Position numbers and translations under genes: made by a program. From a virus, in IMG/VR virus record IMGVR_UViG_2162886015_000006, positions 1-28,712 of that record: 28,712 nucleotides of DNA; one strand, given 5' to 3'. How positions within the stretch are numbered: the stretch's first letter is position 1; each line of letters opens with the position of its first letter. This document shows, in pieces, positions 17,729 through 24,777 of this stretch. The notes below the pieces were generated by a model that saw only the letters and a list, made by a program, of their open reading frames with translations, was not told the DNA's origin and ran no database searches.

Positions 17729-20268
17729 CAGCCGGTCCTCCTACGCTGGTCTGTGCTACGGCCAAGAGCCTTTGACACGATCTGCCCGACCGGCTGTGAG
17801 TCCAGCTGTACGGTCGTGCCGTGCAGTGCGTCCCGGACCGCAGCGGCAATAGCCTTCGCATTGATGCCGACTGAGCCGCCACCTGCCGCACCAGCACTCG
17901 CTACGGTGGCCACACCCGCCGGAGTGGCCCAACTAGGAGCGATGCCTGCGCTGATGGTGTCGGTCACGCCGCCCAGCGCCGACCGCAGCCCCGGCACGCC
18001 ACCACTGATCCCGGCGACGAGGCCGGTCATGATTGCCGCACCGGACGGCTGCAGCAGCTTGAGGTCCGTCGACATCGGCCCCTTCCATGAAGGGATCCAC
18101 GACGTGACCCTGCTTAGCAGATTGCGGAGCGCCCCGACGGCCGAGGAGATGCCGTTGATCAGGCCGTTGATGATGGCGCGGCCCGCGTCCCACAGCCAGT
18201 TCGCGGCACCCGAGAAGACGTTCTTGATCATGCCCGGGAGCTTCCCGAACCAGTTGATGGTGCCGTTGACGATGTCCGGGATGACCGAATGGCCGAGCAG
18301 CACATCGAACAGCCACTTGAACCACCCGAAGATCGCATTGAGCCCCCAGGCGATCACCTTTACCGCATCCGTCACGCCGCCGCCGAGAGCGCCAGCCAGC
18401 GCAGTCGAGATCTGCAAGATGATGGACAGAACCGGGACCATGATCGGTGTCCACTGCGTCATCAGCGTGATCAGCTGGATCAGCGGCGGGATCAGCTGCG
18501 GCAGCGTCTGCACGAGGTTCTGTGCGAGAACGACGCCGAGTTGCACCAGCTGCGGAAGCAGCGGAGTAACGGCGATCAGCAGCTGGATCATCGCAGGGAT
18601 CAGGCCCTGCAGGAGCTGCGGGACCATCGCGAGGAGCTGCGGGAGGATCTTCCTCAGCGCCCCGCCGAGCTGCTGCCCGAGGAGCGCCGCTACGGGTATG
18701 ACCGCTGTCGCCCACTGCTGGAATGCCGCCGTGATCTGCGGGATGATCGGCACGAGACTCTGTGCGATAGCGGCAATCACCGGGCCGAGCAGCGCCACGA
18801 GTTCACGCAACGCGCCCGACAGTTGCTGTGCGAGCAGGCCCGCGAGTTGCGCCGCGAGTGGCAGCAGCGGAGTCAGTGCGACGATCGCCTGAGCGACGAG
18901 CGGCAGGACCGGGCCGAGCGCGCTACCGATCTGAGCGAGCGCCTGGCCGAGCGGCAGCAGCGCAGGCCCGAGCGCCGTCACCGCGGTGCCGAGGCCAGTA
19001 AAGAGCGCCTGCAGACCGGGGGCGAGTGCGGCCAGCGCCGGCGCTAGGGCTTTGATCGCCGTCGTCAGGATCGGGCCGATCATCTCGGCGAGCGCACCGA
19101 TCGGGTTGGCGAGCGCACCCAGGCCGGACACGAGGGCACCGATGACCGGGCCGAGGGTCTGCCCGATCGCTGCGAGGCCCTGGAAGATGGACTGGAGAGC
19201 GGACTTACCTGCAGCCGTCTTGAGGAACGCGTTCAGCTGCTTAAGTGCGGCGCCGATGACACCGAGGAACCCGGAGCCGGCGGCGCTGGCGGCGGAGAAC
19301 ACCGACTTGAGGACCCCGCCGACCTGGCCGACGATCCCGAACAGCTGCTTGAACGTCGCCAGGGCATTCCGGATCCAGGCTGTCGCCTTGCCGGACGCGA
19401 CGATCTGCTGCAACCACAGCCCGAACTTCGTCGCCAAGTTCCCAACAGACGTCGCGAGCTGCGGGAGCCACGTCTGCCCTTCCATCGCCAGCGCCCGGAA
19501 CCCGGCCAGGACCGGCTGAAGCGCGGGCAGCAGCGCATGGATCGAGACGGCAACCTGCCCGAACGATGACCGGACCAGCGCCACCGTGTCGGACTGCCGC
19601 AGGAACGCGCTGACCTGCTGCCCCGCCAACCCGAACTCATGCGCGACCATCGCCAAGCCCTGCCGCAGCGGCCCACCCAGCACCTTCACCAGGCCCGTCA
19701 GCTGCCCCTGCAAAGGCGCGAACAACGCCTGCTGGGCGGCGTTCTTGATGCCCAGCAGCTCCGGCCGCAGCTTGTGCAGCTCCAATGCGACGCTCTTGGC
19801 CGCCGGCGACAGATCCTTCAACGCTGCAGCGAACTTCTTCGGAGAGGCTGTGCTGCTCATCGCATCTTTGAATGCGGTGCCCATTCCGGCCGTGGCGAGC
19901 TTCAGCGTGCCGAGTGCGGCCCCAGCGGCAAGCGCGGCACCTGGCAGCAGGAGTAGCGCCCCAGCGAGCGGCGCGAGTGCCGTCCCCGCCCCGATGACCG
20001 TGTTCAGGGATGCGGCACCTGCGGCAACGGCGGTGAGGCCGATCGCAGCGGTCTTCGTGAACTGTGCGACCTTCGCCAGCCCGGCGGTGAGCCCGGTGAG
20101 GCTGCCGCGGCCGAGGTTGGACAGCGTCGTCCCGAACCGGTTGGAGCCCTTATCGGCGCTGTCCAGCTCGCGGTTCGTTTCCCGCAGGCCGTCGGTGACC
20201 CGCCGGATCCCCTTGTCAGTGTTCTCCGAGACGGAGATCCGGACGATGAGGTTACGTATCGTCGCCAT
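17728..20268 (-). CDS. tape measure protein
   Basis: 846 aa. It sets tail length and is threaded through the tail tube. An N-terminal charged coiled coil (NTDKGIRRVTDGLRETNREL) is followed by long hydrophobic, Ala/Leu/Gly/Gln-rich helices. A quasi-repetitive middle (about 300-600) of LxxLxPxLxP units comes next, then a C-terminal amphipathic region with GPMSTDLKLLQPSGAAIMTG, typical of actinophage tape measures. By the usual rule of about 0.15 nm per residue, the tail would be roughly 125 nm. Position right after the frameshifted chaperones and before Dit is diagnostic. ATG overlaps the frameshift product by 17 bp. Confidence 0.95.
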   Translation of the reverse strand: MATIRNLIVRISVSENTDKGIRRVTDGLRETNRELDSADKGSNRFGTTLSNLGRGSLTGLTAGLAKVAQFTKTAAIGLTAVAAGAASLNTVIGAGTALAPLAGALLLLPGAALAAGAALGTLKLATAGMGTAFKDAMSSTASPKKFAAALKDLSPAAKSVALELHKLRPELLGIKNAAQQALFAPLQGQLTGLVKVLGGPLRQGLAMVAHEFGLAGQQVSAFLRQSDTVALVRSSFGQVAVSIHALLPALQPVLAGFRALAMEGQTWLPQLATSVGNLATKFGLWLQQIVASGKATAWIRNALATFKQLFGIVGQVGGVLKSVFSAASAAGSGFLGVIGAALKQLNAFLKTAAGKSALQSIFQGLAAIGQTLGPVIGALVSGLGALANPIGALAEMIGPILTTAIKALAPALAALAPGLQALFTGLGTAVTALGPALLPLGQALAQIGSALGPVLPLVAQAIVALTPLLPLAAQLAGLLAQQLSGALRELVALLGPVIAAIAQSLVPIIPQITAAFQQWATAVIPVAALLGQQLGGALRKILPQLLAMVPQLLQGLIPAMIQLLIAVTPLLPQLVQLGVVLAQNLVQTLPQLIPPLIQLITLMTQWTPIMVPVLSIILQISTALAGALGGGVTDAVKVIAWGLNAIFGWFKWLFDVLLGHSVIPDIVNGTINWFGKLPGMIKNVFSGAANWLWDAGRAIINGLINGISSAVGALRNLLSRVTSWIPSWKGPMSTDLKLLQPSGAAIMTGLVAGISGGVPGLRSALGGVTDTISAGIAPSWATPAGVATVASAGAAGGGSVGINAKAIAAAVRDALHGTTVQLDSQPVGQIVSKALGRSTDQRRRTG

Positions 20269-20880
20269 CAGTCGCCTCCCAGTCGGGCATAAAGTCGGCC
20301 ATAGGTGGGGCCTTGCCTTGTTCGGCGACGGTCGCAGCGATGGTGGTGGAGATCATTGCGGCGAGGTAGTCATCGCGGGCACCGCCGATCGGCCCGTACA
20401 GCCGCTCGAACGCCTGCCACTCGGTCAGCTCATAGGAGCTAATGCCGGCCAGGAGCTCCGCGACGGTACGGCCGAGGTGTGCTGCTAGACGGAAGTAGAA
20501 GGCCCGCTCGGGGCGGGCTCTGAATTTCCCTCGAGGTCCTTCACGTCCTCGTCGGTGATGCCAGACAGGCGACAGGCGGCATCGAAGAGGCGGGACAGTG
20601 CGACACTGGAACGCTTCGCGAGCGCGGCCACCTCGTTCTGCTCAAACATCGTCGTCCCGTCCTCATTGATCGCCGAGAGTGCGACGAGGCGGGCCCGGAA
20701 GTTCCGTAGGTCCTGGACCTGCTTGCCACCTACCTGCTTCTGCATGGACGCCTCGTAGGCGTCCCGCTCGGTGCCGTTCAGGCCACGGAGGCGCACGGTG
20801 CCACCCCACTCGGGAACGTCGACGTCCTCGAATACGCGGTCATCGGCGGCGAAGATTTCGCCCTTGGAGAGGAGGCTCAT
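20252..20880 (-). CDS. tail assembly chaperone, -1 frameshift fusion (GpG-GpT type)
   Basis: Ribosomes that slip back one base at GGGAAAT (20530-20524) leave the 131-aa frame after residue 119. They then read 90 further codons to TAA at 20254-20252, for about 209 aa in total. The extension has YFRLAAHLGRTVAELLAGIS, YELTEWQAFERLYGPIGGAR and FMPDW, a clear match to the conserved T-type chaperone domain. The extension has no own start, so frameshifting is the only evident way to make it. The two forms act on the tape measure during tail assembly and are absent from the virion. Confidence 0.92.
20485..20880 (-). CDS. tail assembly chaperone, unshifted form (GpG type)
   Basis: 131 aa. It starts MSLLSKGEIFAADDRVFEDV and contains the typical strand-rich VPEWGGTVRLRGLNGTERDAY and a helix with AALAKRSSVALSRLFDAACRL, ending EGNSEPAPSGPSTSV. 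Chaperones of this type coat the tape measure while tail-tube subunits polymerise. The start is the ATG in ATGA, overlapping the previous stop. A slippery site occurs 12 codons before the stop. Located between tail tube and tape measure, as expected. Confidence 0.9.
   Translation of the reverse strand: MSLLSKGEIFAADDRVFEDVDVPEWGGTVRLRGLNGTERDAYEASMQKQVGGKQVQDLRNFRARLVALSAINEDGTTMFEQNEVAALAKRSSVALSRLFDAACRLSGITDEDVKDLEGNSEPAPSGPSTSV
20524..20530 (-). promoter_or_regulatory. programmed -1 ribosomal frameshift site GGGAAAT
   Basis: On the minus strand the zero-frame codons are GAG GGA AAT, giving the slippery heptamer G GGA AAT of the X XXY YYZ form. The conserved T-domain is open in the -1 frame just beyond it. 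No downstream pseudoknot was modelled. Confidence 0.92.
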
Positions 20881-21128
20881 GGAGTGGGTTCCTTCTCGAT
20901 GATGGGGATCGTCAGGCGATGCGTGGCGACGTTCTCGCCGTTGTGAGTCCACCGCCAGCCAGGCTTGTTCGGCTTGCCATCGGAGAAGACCTCGACATGG
21001 ATCGCATCGTGATCGAACCGCAGCCCGGAGATCTGCTTCGGATCGATGCCGAGGGTCTCGATGGCGGCAAGGACGTCCGTGCGAGAGACGGCCGCCGGGA
21101 CACCATGGATCGTGATCGACTCGCTCAC
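20877..21128 (-). CDS. hypothetical 83-aa protein between tail tube and chaperone
   Basis: A small alpha/beta protein with SITIHGVPAAVSRTDVLAAI at the start and WRWTHNGENVATHRLTIPII near the end. GTG start within GTGA of the tail-tube gene and ATGA overlap with the chaperone, so it is tightly coupled. Small genes at this place are frequent in actinophages and have no agreed role. It may be a minor tail or assembly factor. Confidence 0.7.
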   Translation of the reverse strand: MSESITIHGVPAAVSRTDVLAAIETLGIDPKQISGLRFDHDAIHVEVFSDGKPNKPGWRWTHNGENVATHRLTIPIIEKEPTP

Positions 21129-21610
21129 GGGATAGTGATGTTCTCGGCGGGCACGTTGGTGATCGCGTACATGACCTCGACCGTGGCCGCTTCCTTGCCG
21201 TCAGTGCTGCGTGCCTTGTTGTGGGAGGCGACCGTGACGGGGTAGACGTCCATCTTCCGGCCGGTCACATCGCCGGCATCCATCCACACGACGTAGCCGG
21301 TGGCGTTGACTGGCATCAGCGCCGTGGCGTCAGTGCCGCCAAGGTCCCGGTACATCGTCAGCGAGGAGTCGTCCGCGATGATCCGGCCAGGAATCTTCGA
21401 GGTGAATCGGCTGGCCATGGTCGGGGTCTCGACCAGGTCGGTTTTCACACTCCAGCCGGACGATGCGGAGTTCTCGTTCACCAGGTTCGTGCCCGCGTTT
21501 AGTTCGGCGCGGGTCGGTGAAGCCGGGTTAGAGAGGGTCGCGCACCAATACACAACCGTCGTTCCGACGTTGATGAACCTGTCGCTTGCGGTGATCGGCG
21601 TGGCAACCAT
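21125..21610 (-). CDS. major tail (tube) protein
   Basis: 161 aa. Tail tube subunit, deduced from size, beta-rich composition and place just before the chaperones. Seen: ASDRFINVGTTVVYWCATLS at the N-terminus, a SSGWSVKTDLVETPTM segment, DDSSLTMYRDL, and a C-terminal VMYAITNVPAENITIP. These strands fit the tube fold in which subunits form stacked hexamers. Start ATG in TGATG overlap with the preceding gene. Confidence 0.85.
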   Translation of the reverse strand: MVATPITASDRFINVGTTVVYWCATLSNPASPTRAELNAGTNLVNENSASSGWSVKTDLVETPTMASRFTSKIPGRIIADDSSLTMYRDLGGTDATALMPVNATGYVVWMDAGDVTGRKMDVYPVTVASHNKARSTDGKEAATVEVMYAITNVPAENITIP

Positions 21611-21969
21611 CAGCCCTGACCCTCTTTCTTCTTCGCGGCGCTGGCCTGCTGCCGCCCGCCCTTGGTCTTGTTGCCGTCCGGCTTGCCGGCGGCGGCCTGC
21701 TCGTTCGGTGTGTCCTCGATGACGGACCAGCCGGAGGCGGTGTGGAACGGCACCGCCGATTGGGCGACGGTGATCTCGTCGTCCACCTCGGGGTGGCGCA
21801 TCCTCACGCTCGTTGCACGGGGAGTCTTGTCGCCGGCGGCGTCAGCCTTGGGTTTCTGGGGCGGGTCGACATCGAACCAGCCGCCCCCGCGGTGCTGCGG
21901 GGCCGCGGAATCAGCGACCTCGATCGGGTCGTTGTCCGGTAGGTCCGGGTGTTTCATCCACACGCTCAC
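21610..21969 (-). CDS. hypothetical protein with a tandemly duplicated GW motif, 119 aa
   Basis: The sequence contains two similar units. Residues 3-36 have VWMKHPDL...IEVADSAAPQH...GWFDV and residues 55-88 have VRMRHPEV...ITVAQSAVPFH...GWSVI. A charged low-complexity tail follows (Gly/Lys/Gln/Ala-rich). Single units of this pattern occur in many actinophage head-tail region proteins, from recalled pattern. Two in tandem suggest an internal duplication. The start is GTG at 21969, overlapping the previous stop; an upstream ATG reading is less likely. Possibly a virion accessory protein. Confidence 0.7.
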   Translation of the reverse strand: MSVWMKHPDLPDNDPIEVADSAAPQHRGGGWFDVDPPQKPKADAAGDKTPRATSVRMRHPEVDDEITVAQSAVPFHTASGWSVIEDTPNEQAAAGKPDGNKTKGGRQQASAAKKKEGQG

Positions 21970-22307
21970 GGGACCGCCACCACACAAACGGTGAGCGACG
22001 CTGCGCCCGTGTAGGTGATGGACGCCACGCCCGTGATCGGGTCCCTGTAGACGTCCCGCAGAGGGATCGTAGACTCGGCGCCTGGCCCTGCTGCGAGCGC
22101 GAACGAACGGCCTGGGACAGTCTGGTCACCGTCGTACTTCTGCGGGTACCCGATTGTGACCGTTGCCGCCGAGCCGGAGTTCTTGACCAGAAGGAGCACC
22201 CCAGCACCAGTCGGGGCCGTGTCCGGCCCGCCGGTGTTGGCTGCCAGGAACAGGTTGTCTATCCGGAGCCCGGCAGAGCCTGCGGAGTTCTTCGGTAGTG
22301 CAGTCAC
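21966..22307 (-). CDS. hypothetical beta-sandwich-like virion protein, 113 aa
   Basis: Begins with MTALPKNSAGSAGLRIDNLF. Alternating strands (GVLLLVKNSGSAATVTIGYP, GVASITYTGAASLTVCVVAV) suggest a small beta-sandwich similar in style to head-decoration or tail-surface proteins. GTG start with GAGGAG upstream. Overlaps the next gene by four bases. Function not known; it lies between the gp10-like gene and the tail tube. Confidence 0.65.
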   Translation of the reverse strand: MTALPKNSAGSAGLRIDNLFLAANTGGPDTAPTGAGVLLLVKNSGSAATVTIGYPQKYDGDQTVPGRSFALAAGPGAESTIPLRDVYRDPITGVASITYTGAASLTVCVVAVP

Positions 22308-22320
22308 GTGCCACTCCTCA

Positions 22321-22740
22321 TCAATGGAACCCGCCCGTGTCGCGGGTGACTCGGTCGACCACGTCGGTGATCTTCCGTTCGGCCTCCGGGGCCCTCTCCT
22401 CGAGCGCCTTTGCCAGGAACGGGCGGGCGCGTTGGGCTACCCAGACCTTCTTGTTGCCGAAGACCGGGTGCCGGAAATTGCCGGGCTGGCCGCCATGCTC
22501 GAACGGTCTGGCGTGCGGAGCCTTGTTCTTGTTGACGACAACCGAGACACCCGGATTACGTGCCGTGAAGCCGACACCGACCCGCGTCGCTGCCGGGATC
22601 CGCTTCGACCACGAGGCGTTCAGGCGCGCCTGATCCCGGACAATCTCGCCGGCCTTACGTAGCCCGGGCCGCAGCTCAACCTTCAACTCTTTCGGGATCT
22701 TCCCCAGGTCATCGATGAGCCGTCGGATCTCATCCGCCAT
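22321..22740 (-). CDS. HK97 gp10-like head-tail / tail completion protein
   Basis: 139 aa. It has the family hallmarks: an N-terminal helical part (LIDDLGKIPKELKVELRPGL, KAGEIVRDQARLNASW), then HARPFEHGG, FRHPVFGNK and a WVAQRARPFL helix ending in a charged helix. HK97 gp10-type proteins join the tail to the head or complete the tail end. ATG four bases after the previous stop. Order (connector, terminator-like, gp10-like, tail tube) fits a siphophage. Confidence 0.88.
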   Translation of the reverse strand: MADEIRRLIDDLGKIPKELKVELRPGLRKAGEIVRDQARLNASWSKRIPAATRVGVGFTARNPGVSVVVNKNKAPHARPFEHGGQPGNFRHPVFGNKKVWVAQRARPFLAKALEERAPEAERKITDVVDRVTRDTGGFH

Positions 22741-22744
22741 GGCA

Positions 22745-23176
22745 CTACTCCCAGGCTGGACCGGTTGTCGCCACGACCACCTGCAGCTTGCAGCCGAGGT
22801 TGTCGACGCCGGCCATGGTGAAGTTCGTGCCGTAGCTGTTCATCCCTGCCACGTAGGCGGCGAGGACGTCTGTGCGGCCCAGGCCACGATTCCGCATGAA
22901 GATCTGCCGGAGCGACGTCGAGCCGCTGCCGGAGATGTACTGGTCAAGTTGCTCCTGTGCGACACCGGCCTCGCCGTAGGAGACCATCACCGCCAGCTCG
23001 AACTGCCACTCATCTTCGGCGCGGGCCTGGGTGAACGGGAACGTCGCATCAGTCGGCTGCACCACGATCGCCGGCAGGTTCGCCCGGTCTGGGACCATTG
23101 CGTACAGGTGCACCCCGGGCAGTGCGCCGCCCAGGATGGTGACGATGGCGTCGCGGAGCTCGCTGAATGTTGCCAT
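22745..23176 (-). CDS. tail terminator-like protein
   Basis: 143 aa, starting MATFSELRDAIVTILGGALP. It has an N-terminal helix, a VHLYAMVPDRANLPAIVVQP strand pair and a WQFELAVMVSY strand, then a helix with LDQYIS. The fold pattern and position after the head-tail connector fit a tail terminator or joining protein. I do not see a motif that settles it. Start ATG in TGATG overlap with the connector gene. Confidence 0.68.
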   Translation of the reverse strand: MATFSELRDAIVTILGGALPGVHLYAMVPDRANLPAIVVQPTDATFPFTQARAEDEWQFELAVMVSYGEAGVAQEQLDQYISGSGSTSLRQIFMRNRGLGRTDVLAAYVAGMNSYGTNFTMAGVDNLGCKLQVVVATTGPAWE

Positions 23177-23790
23177 CACGCCACCGCCGTGATCTGGAAT
23201 GGGGACAGGAGGTCTGTGACGTCCGGGTCTCTCTTGGTGATTCGGACGGGTCCAAAATCTCCGAAGCCGGCGACACCGAAGGGCGCATCCTTGCGCATGA
23301 ACAGGCTGACGGACTTCAGTACGGCCGCCTCGACGACATCGTCGGGGATAGCCGACCAGCCCCACTGGGCGGTTACCTGAAGGGCTGGATGACCGCCGTA
23401 CCGACAGCACGGGAAGGTCTTCCCGCCTAGCGCGGCGATCTGCCGCCAGGAGAAGGCGCCGCCGTCAGCATCCGCGTTCAGGGGGCGCAGCTGGTAGTCC
23501 GTGGTAGCCCAGGTCGTCGCGTAGGTGCCGTCGCCGCCGGTGTCGACCTTCACAATCATCCCGGCCGCTGTGGAGATGTCATCGACGTCTACCACGCACG
23601 GGTCAAGGGCTGTATATAGGCGTGTGACCGGGGCCGGGTCCTGCCAGAACCGGCGGTTGCAGTATCGGTCGATCGCCCGTGAGGTCGCCGCGATCGCTTT
23701 TTCGATCAGGCTGGTGTCGAGCGTGCTGGCTGAGTCGCCGAGCTGGCTGCGGACGTCAGCTACCTGACAGTACGGATTCGTCAGTGCCAT
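23176..23790 (-). CDS. head-tail connector (gp6-like adaptor)
   Basis: 204 aa. Pattern of the HK97 gp6-like connector family: TNPYCQVADVRSQLGDSAS, a helix with IEKAIAATSRAIDRYCNRRF, the strand block with TRLYTALDP, and a final helix (VVEAAVLKSVSLFMRKDAP). Such proteins form a ring under the portal. ATG after a purine-rich GGAAGAAGG. Situated just downstream of the glycosyltransferase-like gene. Confidence 0.85.
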   Translation of the reverse strand: MALTNPYCQVADVRSQLGDSASTLDTSLIEKAIAATSRAIDRYCNRRFWQDPAPVTRLYTALDPCVVDVDDISTAAGMIVKVDTGGDGTYATTWATTDYQLRPLNADADGGAFSWRQIAALGGKTFPCCRYGGHPALQVTAQWGWSAIPDDVVEAAVLKSVSLFMRKDAPFGVAGFGDFGPVRITKRDPDVTDLLSPFQITAVA

Positions 23791-23808
23791 CGGTAGCCTT
23801 CTTCCGCC

Positions 23809-24495
23809 TCATATTTCCCGCACCTGCTCAATGTCGGGCACCATCGCGTAGTAGTCGGCCTTCATCTGTTTGCGCTGGGCGCTGCGACTCTGCTTGCGGT
23901 GCTCCAGGCGCGTGTCCCACAGGTCCTGGGCTGGTTCGATGTTGTGGATCGAGTGGTTGCCCGACAGGATCCTGACGCCGGTGTCCGTAGGTACCGTCAC
24001 CACGTAGTGCGCGTCGCGGTAAGTGATGCCGGGAAGTGCGCGGAACAGCCGCCGGTGCGGGGTCCGCGATTCGGCGTCGCCGCGCTCCCAGATCATCACC
24101 TCGGCGACGTCGAGATCCGTCTCGGACAGCTTCTGTCGCACATCGGCCGGGTTGGTCACCAGCACCTCATCGGCATCGATGACCAAAAACCAGTCGTCCG
24201 GCTTGGCGATCGTCATCCCAAGATCGAACATGAAGCCGCGTTTTTCGACCTCGTTGCCCCACCAGATTTGTCGGGGTGCATGGATCGTGCAGCCGATCCC
24301 GGCGCCGGCCGCGGTGTGGGTGATGACCTCCGCCTGCTCCGTCCCCGAAGCGGGCTTCATCGTCGCGCCCGGGAACATCGCGTAAGGCCCGTCAACGGCG
24401 ACGATGTGGTCACACAGCCGCGCGGCGGACGCGACCGTCTCCGCAAGCCACGACGCCGGCTCCTCATACCAACTGAGCAGGCCGATAATCCTCAC
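23809..24495 (-). CDS. glycosyltransferase-like (GT-A, family-2-type) protein
   Basis: 228 aa. N-terminal IGLLSWYEEPASWLAETVAS and CDHIVAVDGPY fit the nucleotide-sugar-binding half of a GT-A fold. WFLVIDADEVL (residues 102-112) carries the D-x-D-type metal motif (Asp107, Asp109, Glu110). Later residues include RLFRALPGITYRDAHYVV and GNHSIHNI. Family-2 enzymes move a sugar from a nucleotide-sugar to an acceptor. No membrane segment. GTG start in a GTGA overlap with the previous gene. It sits among head genes, so the likely acceptor is a phage structural protein (inferred). No sugar specificity can be read from sequence. Confidence 0.8.
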   Translation of the reverse strand: MRIIGLLSWYEEPASWLAETVASAARLCDHIVAVDGPYAMFPGATMKPASGTEQAEVITHTAAGAGIGCTIHAPRQIWWGNEVEKRGFMFDLGMTIAKPDDWFLVIDADEVLVTNPADVRQKLSETDLDVAEVMIWERGDAESRTPHRRLFRALPGITYRDAHYVVTVPTDTGVRILSGNHSIHNIEPAQDLWDTRLEHRKQSRSAQRKQMKADYYAMVPDIEQVREI

Positions 24496-24719
24496 TCGGC
24501 GGCCTTGCTGCGGGGCGCGGGCTTCCGCCTCGCAGGCTTAGGTTCGGCCGTGGTTTCCGGTGCCTTGTCGTCGGCGCGCTCGGGCGCGTCAACCTCGTAG
24601 CCGTAATCGTCACGAAGTATCCGCGCGAGCTCGTCGGCGTCCTCCGTGCGACCCGCCTGAACGCATGACTCATACGACGTCTTGTACGCGGCCAGGTAGT
24701 CAGCGTGAATGTCCCTCAT
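24492..24719 (-). CDS. hypothetical 75-aa protein downstream of capsid
   Basis: An acidic helical N-terminal half (DYLAAYKTSYESCVQAGRTE and ELARILRDDYGY) followed by an Ala/Pro/Lys/Glu tail (PKPARRKPAPRSKAAE). Helix plus flexible basic tail is common in small head-associated proteins. Function unknown. ATG with a GGGAG/GGAA site. Coupled by GTGA to the glycosyltransferase-like gene. A hairpin separates it from the capsid gene. Confidence 0.72.
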   Translation of the reverse strand: MRDIHADYLAAYKTSYESCVQAGRTEDADELARILRDDYGYEVDAPERADDKAPETTAEPKPARRKPAPRSKAAE

Positions 24720-24740
24720 ATTCCTGTCTCCCGAAACAAG

Positions 24741-24769
24741 CGCCGGGGCCCCAGCTAGGGACCCCGGCG
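24741..24769 (-). terminator. hairpin after the major capsid gene
   Basis: CGCCGGGG-CC (24741-24750) pairs with GGACCCCGGCG (24759-24769) around a short loop, 9 bp after the capsid stop. On the minus strand it is followed by CTTGTTTC, a poor T-run. Likely a partial terminator or mRNA-end stabiliser that gives excess capsid message. Confidence 0.65.
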
Positions 24770-24777
24770 GTTAACCG

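Noticed and set aside
17753-18892. 379-aa open frame on the plus strand
   Set aside because: Antisense shadow of the tape measure gene, with composition typical of a reversed Ala/Leu-rich repeat.
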